In this document: positions 53,852-62,221 of the stretch, one piece after another
Position numbering within the stretch: the first letter of the stretch is position 1
How the letters are laid out: every line of letters begins with the position of its first letter
DNA from: Candidatus Fukatsuia endosymbiont of Tuberolachnus salignus
GTDB lineage: Bacteria > Pseudomonadota > Gammaproteobacteria > Enterobacterales > Enterobacteriaceae
Reading direction: 5' to 3'
NCBI RefSeq assembly: GCF_964030845.1
Contig: NZ_OZ034983.1
Span: 1,488,001 to 1,552,000 of the forward strand
DNA: 64,000 bases
Made by a program: the position numbers and the translations under genes
The notes under the pieces: generated by a model
Databases searched by the model: none
The model's input: only the letters and a program-made list of their open reading frames with translations
What the model was told of the DNA's origin: nothing

Positions 53852-53933
53852 TGTAGGCCCCACATTGTTAATTTTATTATCAATCTATTATAACAATCTG
53901 CCCTTTTACGTCCATTTATCGGATCTCTTCATT

Positions 53934-54061
53934 AGACTTTTTACAAAATCTACTATGTGCTGCAAATGTCTGCGTTACGTGGTGCCCGCAATCCCCATGT
54001 ACTCGCTTGTACTGAGCAGTGGCTGTGTCGGTAACACTCGCGACGGTTTTGCAAGAAGTCT
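53934..54061. repeat. Dispersed repeat family B, complete copy, inverted
   Basis: 128-bp element from AGACTTTTTACAAAATCTA to GGTTTTGCAAGAAGTCT. Its interior (CTGCGTTACGTGGTGCCCGC, CCCCATGTAC) is the complement of the copy at 37347-37480. Located between cysQ and rsfS. Confidence 0.8.
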
Positions 54062-54175
54062 ATTCTTTATTTATAGCAGAGAATAGGCTGCTTTCTAAAG
54101 CCATTGTGTGACACACCAGGGTAACGATACAAAAAGAGCATGGTGATCACCTCTTTTTTACGATATATTTTATTA

Positions 54176-54323
54176 GAACCTGTTCAGAATCTCTTGTGCT
54201 CGCCGATACGTCGTTAAAAACGAGCCTAAAATGTTCATTTACTCTCTTTTACAAAGAGTAAACTGCACTTTTTCGCCCCTTTTTTCTCTTTTGAGCACCG
54301 CGAAAAAGATTTTGAACAGTCTC
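54176..54323. repeat. Dispersed repeat family A, complete copy
   Basis: 148-bp element from GAACCTGTTCAGAATCT to, inverted, GAGACTGTTCAAAATCT. Interior TTCATTTACTCTCTTTT and the CGAAAAAGAT near the right end match 31015-31184. Confidence 0.8.
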
Positions 54324-54378
54324 CTCTTACAAGACCTATTGTGTTATGCAACAGATCCGATGAAATCAAGGTGAACCT

Positions 54379-54699
54379 TTGCAAAGTAAAACGCTACGAG
54401 AATTTATTATTGATAAGCTTGATGATCTAAAAGGCGATGCTATTGTTGCCATTGATGTTCAAGGGAAATCAGACATCACCGATTGTATGATCCTCTGTAC
54501 AGGAACATCAACCCGACACGTTAGCGCTCTGGCTGATAATTTGATACAGGAATCACGGCTTGCCGGCATAAGAGCGCTAGGCACTGAAGGTCAAAAGCTT
54601 TCTGATTGGGTTGTGATCGATTTTGGCGAAGTGATTGTACATGTGATGCAAGAAGAAAGCCGCCGTGTCTATGAATTGGAGGCGCTTTGGAGTGAATAG
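54379..54699 (+). CDS. rsfS: Ribosomal silencing factor RsfS (YbeB)
   Basis: 106 aa (E. coli 105), TTG start at 54379 with AAGGTGAACC before it. Binds L14 and blocks subunit joining under starvation. Signature KSDITDCMILCTGTSTRHVSALADN, DWVVIDFGEVIVHVMQEESRRVYELEALW. The usual partner rlmH does not follow, so the rsfS-rlmH-mrdA block has been broken, and toxin DNA follows. Confidence 0.96.
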   Translation: MQSKTLREFIIDKLDDLKGDAIVAIDVQGKSDITDCMILCTGTSTRHVSALADNLIQESRLAGIRALGTEGQKLSDWVVIDFGEVIVHVMQEESRRVYELEALWSE

Positions 54700-55053
54700 G
54701 GATTAAACTTTATTTATCATAAAAATGTATCAAATCTTGTCCTACTCACTCCCTCTGCTATCACGACATTTATCCGTCGTAGCAGAGGATCGTGTCCCAG
54801 TAATTTCTGCGCAAAATCCTTACTTTTAGCCCACTACCCATAATGAATGCCATGCGGCATAAATATACGACATGAATCATAGAGTTGTTCTACTATATCA
54901 ATCAGTCAGAATGGGGAATGTAAAGAAAAGGCCATTGTCGTACGCCAAAGTTCTATATTATTTTTTATTTAATAAGATGATATCTTATTAACTCCTCTAT
55001 GTTTTTTTAATTCATCCATTAAAGTTATTCCCATTTATCTTATCAGGGATAAA
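54700..55053. other. Spacer upstream of the toxin gene
   Basis: CCTCTGCTA (54752-54760) pairs with TAGCAGAGG (54780-54788), a 9-bp hairpin that may terminate rsfS. The remainder is AT-rich (54,950-55,050) and should contain the toxin promoter; I see no named operator. Confidence 0.4.
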
Positions 55054-58000
55054 ATGATGAATTATACCGAAATAGAAAATAAATTATCGAGTATGGCTGG
55101 GGATAAATATATTTTGGTATTCAGCGGATTTTCTGGTCTAGGCTACGAAAATCCCGCCCAGCTAGAAGAAAAATTAGAAAGTATTTTGGATGACACAATC
55201 CGTGATTACGGCCGGGCAAATATCCTGGTTGTTGCCGGTGCCACGGAGGAAGGTATTGGTACGGTCTATCGTCTTGCTAAAGCAAAAGGAATTGCTATCT
55301 TAGGCATTGTCTCTGAAGAAGCCGAAGAAATGCCATTGGCAACGAATGAGCAAGAAACCGTTTTGATCCCTGATCCGGGTAAAACATGGAAGGTACTGGA
55401 TGAAAATGGCCACTCCTACATGGTGAATATACTACAAGATCGTCGAGGCGTGTTCTATGCGTTAGGGGGAGGAAAAGTCACCTTAACAGAATTAAAAGAA
55501 GCGCAGGAAGCAGGTTACACCACAAAAGTCTATCCAGATTTTGCGCCTGATCCAGAAAAAGTCACCGTCTGCGTAGAAAAGTTTAGGCAAAGGGCAGAGC
55601 AACAAGGGGAAGAGTTTGACAACAACGTCAGTTTTACAGAAGTAGCGGATGATTTTAGAAGAAACCGAATCAATATTGTCGTCATGGACAGTCAAACCGC
55701 CGCGTTAATCCCTCCTGATATTAACGGCCTGTCCCATCAGGAGAGAGCGCAAACATGGCAACAAGATGATCCTACAAAGCGGATCGTGCTGATTCGACAC
55801 GCAAACGATCATTGGCAAGTCATCGGTGATTTGCCGCACGCGCTGAGTGATGGCGCGCCAGGCGGTGATCAAACCCGTTTTACGGGAGAGGAGATAAAAA
55901 CAGGTTTAGCCGATTGGAGTAGAGATAAAAACATTGCAATAGATTATTTCCCTGCCACTAGCATCAATCCACAACAGTTACGTTCTGAACTCTTTGATGA
56001 CAATGCAATTTATGCTTCCATAGAAATAAAAAGCAGGGCGGGTCTGCGAGGGGGAGAATATCCTCAAAGAGCAGTGAGCTTACAACAGACCGATGTAAGA
56101 AAATTTCTACATTTTATTTGGTTAGGAAAACTGGAAGCAATACAACAGGATTACATTACTGTTTGGCAAAAAATCAATCCGGATTATGAGATAAAAATCT
56201 GGTATGACTCAACGGCATTGTTAGCCCATGAATTGGATAAGCAGATAAAAAGTTTCGTCGCACGGGAGCTGATAGTCGGCGAAGAGGCTTACCTTCAGCG
56301 TGTCACTGAACTCAAAAATCAGGCACATCAGGCAATATCGCAAACGATGGAGAGGGAAGATAAAACCTTTGACCAGGCAGCGATTGAGTTTATGGTTCGC
56401 CATCTGGATGGTTCAGCAGAGGATCTAGCGCGTATTAAAACAGAAAAGCAGGATGCTTATACGAGATTTATAGCGCAACAAAAGGATGCCGCTTCAGATT
56501 ACCGGCTGGAGGATATTTATAGCCCAACAGACAGCTTCATCGAGAGAAAATATTATTATCGGGAACTCGCTTTGGGGCAGGACTTAACTGCGGCCTTCAA
56601 TATCGCCCGGCTGAACATCCTTAGCCAGCAGGGCGGCGTTTATCTCGATGCTGATTTATTGCCAGCACTGAAACCGCTTCTGCCTGATCCGAATTTAGCA
56701 AACATAGCTGATATCAATCTTGTTAAGGCGCAGCTGGTGACTGAATACTTAACAAAAACAGGAAAATTTCCCCACCACCAGAGAACAGTGAAAACTGGAG
56801 AGCATGATTATGCCAGGGATTTTTCTGCCCGCAGTCCAGAACATAAGGTGTGGGTAGAGCAACTGCGTGCTGCCATCAATCCTGTCAAGATGAGCAAAAC
56901 GACCAGGTCGCTTAATGATTTTTTCCAGCCGTTAGGTCAACTGTCTATCAATCATAATGGCCTACGGGTGGCGAAGAACAATGGCACTGTATCGAATGCC
57001 GGGATGGTAGCGCCCGCGGGCAGTAATATGCTTAAAGCGGTTTGTCAGCATATCAATGACAATTATCGTCGCCAGGTTAATATGGATCGGGATATAGCAC
57101 TGGATGCGAGGAACGGATCGATAGCCGTCAAGCAGGGTATGGAAGAATTTGCCCGTCAGCGTAGTGGTCTGTTTATGGATTTCACCGATGCTGAGTGGTT
57201 TTTTGAGGAGTTTGATCCTTATAGCAAAGAAGTGAAACGTCACTCTCAGGTGAGACAAAGAATCGATCATCGCCCTGTTTTCACTCATGATCAATTATCG
57301 CTGCGGCTTAAGGATATCCCGGTACTGACCAGGTTAATTCGATTGCAGCCTATGCAGGATCAATTACATCGCACAACAGGTGTGAAACAGGTTGAAATCG
57401 CCTTTAGATTGCAAGAAGAGATACGACGGTTATTGCAAGACCCAAATCAAATTCCTTATCCCTTGTATTCTCAGGTTTTAACGGAGTTAAATCAGCAAAT
57501 TAATCACATGCTATTCAGTCAGCCGTTACCTGGCAAGGCGTATATTATCGATATCGCCAGGCAACGGCCCTCTCTCGCCGCTCAGCTATATAAAACCGCC
57601 TTTAATGAAGCACAGGGTTATCATCCTGGTTTAACCGACTTTTTGTGTTTTTGGATCAATGAGGACCCCTATTTAAAGCCGTTGATAGGTTCTACCATCG
57701 AGGCAACGCCTATGCCGTTCGAGGTGACCTTTCGTATTCCGTTGGGTGAGAGTTTTGCTCAGGTGCAAGCAGCACTATTACAAGCACAGGCTTCGAATGT
57801 GATGATGCGGGCAGAGCTCGATCAAAAAACAAAAGTGCTGTCTCTGGGTTACAGTTACCAGGATCTTAGTGATTTGGCTACCGGTGATGCGCCGGCGGCT
57901 ATGGTTTTTACCTACCTGAAAGAAATCGCTGAGAGATTGAATGCCCATTATTCAGACGCGCCCTTTGACCAATTGATGCTAAATCAGTTTGCAGATAGGG

Positions 58001-60894
58001 AATATCTGCATCGGCTACAGGATACACGTTTAGCCCAGGCTACACGCATGTATTATCACAGCCGTAATATGGATTTTGATACCTGGGATAGACAATATTC
58101 CAAGCAAGGAACTGCTGCTCTCAATCAGGGGCTACGCAATCTGGCATTCTCTGAACAGCTGGCTTTGCTTTTGCAAGATCGCCCAGGACTGTTGATGGGA
58201 GAAGAGGGGGACACTATCACTGGCCAGCGTGTTGTCATAGCGCAGATAGATAGCTTAAAGCAACGGGGCATCACCACCCTCGGTTTGGGGTATTTACGCC
58301 ATGATCGGTATCAACCGTTAATTGATGAATATCTAGGTAGTACTGCCCCTATGTCTGGTGAATTAAAAGCCATATTAGCAGGCAAATCGGTTGACATAAC
58401 AACAAATGGTATCAAAAAGAAATCGTTGATCCTGTTGTTTGAAATAGCCCGCGCCAAGGGCATGAAGATACTGGCCCTGGGTGACAACAATATGGTTAGG
58501 CCAGAGACGGAAAATGGACACATTTGGCAGGCGGTAGCAGCGAATAGCAGGGTGGTGGATATCCTGAAAGCATTGCCAGAGGGTGAAAAATTTGTAGTGA
58601 TCCATGACAGCAGGTACTTGACATCTCAACAGGGCATTGACCGTTTTATCCCAGGGCTCGCTCAGCGTCTTGGACTGCCGGCGCTGGCGTTCAATGCTAA
58701 CCAGCTCCAGGTGATCGCGGATGAGGATGCTAATCGCCCCCTATTTACCCTGCTAGATAGCATCATTGAACAGAAACAACAAACCAGCCACAACCACTGG
58801 AGCCAGTGGTATGCCATGGCGTCAAAAGAGAATATAGCCTATAAAATGGCCGTACTGCGGCATCTGGATGCACTACAGCAAGAAACTTTTAGTGTGTTGA
58901 CGGCAGAGTATCTACAGATGAGTGATAATCCACATTCTTTAGATCAGCGTATCACTGCGTTATCCAACGCTATAAAGGGCACGGAAAACAATATTATCCA
59001 GGATGGCGGTAGCCAAAAAGATAAAGACTATCTGTCGACGTTGCAAGATATGCGCACTATGTATCAACAACATAAGAAAAGAGAAACGGATTATGAGGAT
59101 CACTGGGAAACCAGTCGGAACGATTTGCTGGTCGGTGGTATCAAGACAAATAATACTGGCAAGCTGACTGAGCTTAATAGGAAGATAGCTACCCTGGAAG
59201 GACAGATAGCTGATCTTAATATCTTGCAGGTATTTTATAAAAGACAGACGTCGGTTGAGCCACCCCAGCAAAATGTCCGCATGCCACATCCACCGCTGGT
59301 AAGACAAGGATCAACACCTTGGAGTTTCGGCGCATCACGCCAGGTATCCGTTTTGCAAAGACAACATTCTGTCCCCTCGGGCAAGGAAGTGAATTTAATA
59401 ATACCCGCAGATTTTTTACTACGGCGATTATTTACGCAAGGACAACCGTCGATCCTTACAGCAAAATTGTTACGGTACCAGCAGTTATCTCCTCAACTGG
59501 CCGCTTATAAGGACATTAAGGAAAAGTACCAGGATGAAATGACAAAATCGGGTGACATTGACAGTGACATTAACGGTGCAACACTGCACTTGCCATCTGA
59601 TGGCAAGCTAACGAGAACAAATATTTCATTACTGCAAATGGAGGAAAAACCAGGTTGGATCAGTATGTATATCAGTCTGGTCGATGCCAATTATGATAGT
59701 AGCCAGAAGGAACTTTACCTGAGAAATAATAAAATTATTGTGCAACCACGAAAGGCAGGTGGGGACATTAATTTTTCGTTTGGCACAACCTATCGTAGTC
59801 TGGCCTGGCATCAGCAGTATCGCCTCAGCCCGAATATCAAACATGGCCCAGTCCATGCGCCGATCCGTTCCGTACTGGTCAAAACAGATTTTATCCGTGA
59901 CTTTTTCGGTACTTTTATGGAATCCGAACATTCAGAACGTCATGCGATGCAAATCCAGTTCGTCAAGGAAAGTGAAACCGTAAAATTGGTCAGTGTCGAT
60001 CAAAGACATCCCAACCAGGCAGGGCTAACTGTTGATTTAAAAAGTAATTTTCAGGAACTGTTAAATCAACATGCTGATGTGTCTTCGTTTACCACCATTG
60101 CCTCGAGAAGTTACCAGCAAAGCTTTTACCATGCTGATCGCGACGGTGAATTTTATGATATTCGTGAGATACAGCACGCCATTGGCCTGGGTGACGAGCA
60201 GTACCTCTTGCCATTTTCGTGGCAAAATAAATCAGAACTGGATATGGCCACCGCTTTTAACCGCATTATGACAAGAGGTAATAAAATAGAGGTCGGGCAC
60301 CTCAGTCAGCGTGAATTGGTTCTCCTGTATGAGCAGAACAGCGCATTCTTCAATAAGCTAGAACAGGTCAGAAATGGCTCGGCAAGCCTGGCAGCCTGGT
60401 ATCTGGATCCGATACAAAATCAGGCGTTCAGAGACCAGCTAACGCATCTACTAGAAATAAACTACCTCACCCCGGCGCGGTTACTGGAAAACAGTCAGGT
60501 TCCGCTATGGGGATCCCAGCGTGATGTCAATGGTAATCCCTGGTTGAAAGCACAGTGGGAAGGTGACTTTGCTCAAAGCTATCTGACCGATGAAGCCGCA
60601 CAACAGGCTGTCGATCAGCTGATGGAAAAATTTGCCGACCAGTTGGCTCAAGACGAATGGGCAGTGCGGGGGACACCCAAAACGGAAGAGATGTGGCAAG
60701 AGCAAAAAGAGAGCATAAAAAACAGTGAAATGCAAAAAAGTAAAACAGAAGCAGAAGCAGAAGCGAGAGCTAACATAAAAATGAAGAGGTTTCGTGCGGC
60801 GGATAAAAAACGTACTGAAGAGGCAATAAGGAAATCCCTGCTTACCAAGATACTACAAGTCGACTACGTCGAGCCTGTACAAGATTCTGTGTAA
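55054..60894 (+). pseudogene. Giant multidomain toxin, 5' part (TcdA/TcdB-type glycosyltransferase)
   Basis: 1,946 codons as read, but the last seven (EPVQDSV) come from an IS256 end; the toxin's own sequence stops at 60870 after 1,939 codons and resumes at 62222. Residues about 50-150: Rossmann-like part with VVAGATEEGIG and LGGGKVTLTE (G138-140, E146), resembling SLOG/LOG domains. About 345-700: GT44 glycosyltransferase with FIWLGK (W356), NIARL (N516, R519) and YLDAD (DxD, D532/D534). About 1070-1210: TIKI/ChaN-like segment (LGLGYLRHDRYQPLIDEY, ARAKGMKILALGDN) known from Mcf/PMT-type toxins. Coiled coils lie at 1290-1420. Position 516 is Asn where TcdB has Asp270. The truncated protein retains the glycosyltransferase and might still be made. 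Confidence 0.85.
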
Positions 60895-62213
60895 CTGCCG
60901 ATTCCTCATAAATACACTGATAACCGTTCAGGGTATTCGATCATAAAGTGATTGAGAGCCTGACGCCAGTTTGGTATCGGCATTGTCCACTTTTCTGATG
61001 CAGATTCTATTGCCAGATAAATCACTTTTAATGCAGACCCATCATGTGCAAATATTTTGCGTTTTTTTATGGCTTTACGTATCACACTATTGAGTGATTC
61101 TATCGCATTTGTTGTATAAATCACCTTGCGAATTTCGTCGGGATAAGTAAAAAATGTGGATAGGTTATCCCAATTTCTGCGCCAAATTTGTACCAGTGTT
61201 GGGTATTTTTCACCCCAGCGTCCTTCAAAACTATCAAGCTCTTGCAAAGCATTTTCTTCTGTAGCGGAACGGTAAATGAGTTTTAGGTCGGCACAGAGTG
61301 CTTGTCGATCTTTCCAACTGACGTATTTGACCGAATTACGGACTAAATGGACAATGCAAAGCTGGATTTTTGTCTCAGGATAGACCGTGTTGACAGCCTC
61401 AGGAAACCCGGTTAAACCATCCATACAAGCAATTAATATATCATTTAAGCCCCGATTCTTTAACTCGGTCAGAATCGATAACCAGGTCTTTGCTCCTTCC
61501 GTCTCCGCTATCCACAAGCCAAGGCATTCCTTATGTCCTTCCATATTGATGCCTAGCGCGATATAGACAGATTTATTGATAACCCGCTTATCCTGGTGAA
61601 CTTTAACGACAATACAATCCAGATAAACAATCGGATACAGATTGTCCAGTGGGCGACTACGCCAGGTGGTTACTCGGTCAATTACCGCATCAGTGACTTT
61701 AGATATCAAGGTTGGCGATACCTCAGCATCATAGATTTTTTTAAAGGTTTCGGTAATTTCCCGTGTGGTCATGCCTTGAGCGTAAAACGCTAAAATGTGA
61801 TCGTCAAAATGGGTCAGCCGAGTTTGCCCTTTTTCAACCATTATCGGGGAAAACTCGCCGTTACGGTCACGGGGCGTTTCTATCGCTAATTCACCGTACT
61901 GAGAGGTAATATTTTTTGCAGAATAGCCATTACGACTATTACCGCTGCCACGTCCTTCAGCCGCATTTTTGGCATAACCTAGGTGATGTTCCATTTCAGC
62001 ACCTAATGTCGCTTCTACTGTCATCTTAACGAATTCATTGAGTATCTTGTTTAGATCAGATTCAGTTTTAATGTCTTTTACCAGCGCCTGAGCTACCTGA
62101 CGTAGCTGAGATTGTTGCGGGGTATCCGGTAATTTATTCTTTCTTACCATTGTCTATATCCTATTCACAAATTGTTTAAATATAGGCAATTACACAATTT
62201 TCAGGACAGGCTC
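60871..62213 (-). mobile_element. IS256-family element with 8-bp target duplication
   Basis: 1,343 bp. The ends are related inverted repeats: GAGCCTGTACAAGATTCTGT at 60871 and, inverted, GAGCCTGTCCTGAAAATTGT at 62213. ACTACGTC is duplicated at 60863-60870 and 62214-62221, the 8-bp size of IS256 elements. The insertion splits the giant toxin gene and supplies its premature stop. Confidence 0.95.
60906..62150 (-). CDS. IS256-family transposase
   Basis: 414 aa, full length for the family. Conserved catalytic residues in VYLDCIVVKVHQD (first Asp), ILIACMDGLTGFPEAV (second Asp) and TTNAIESLNSVIRKA (Glu). The N-terminal MVRKNKLPDTP is followed by EMEHHLGYAK and RNGYSAKNI, the usual DNA-binding region. 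Intact, so the element can probably still move. Confidence 0.97.
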   Translation of the reverse strand: MVRKNKLPDTPQQSQLRQVAQALVKDIKTESDLNKILNEFVKMTVEATLGAEMEHHLGYAKNAAEGRGSGNSRNGYSAKNITSQYGELAIETPRDRNGEFSPIMVEKGQTRLTHFDDHILAFYAQGMTTREITETFKKIYDAEVSPTLISKVTDAVIDRVTTWRSRPLDNLYPIVYLDCIVVKVHQDKRVINKSVYIALGINMEGHKECLGLWIAETEGAKTWLSILTELKNRGLNDILIACMDGLTGFPEAVNTVYPETKIQLCIVHLVRNSVKYVSWKDRQALCADLKLIYRSATEENALQELDSFEGRWGEKYPTLVQIWRRNWDNLSTFFTYPDEIRKVIYTTNAIESLNSVIRKAIKKRKIFAHDGSALKVIYLAIESASEKWTMPIPNWRQALNHFMIEYPERLSVYL

Positions 62214-62221
62214 ACTACGTC

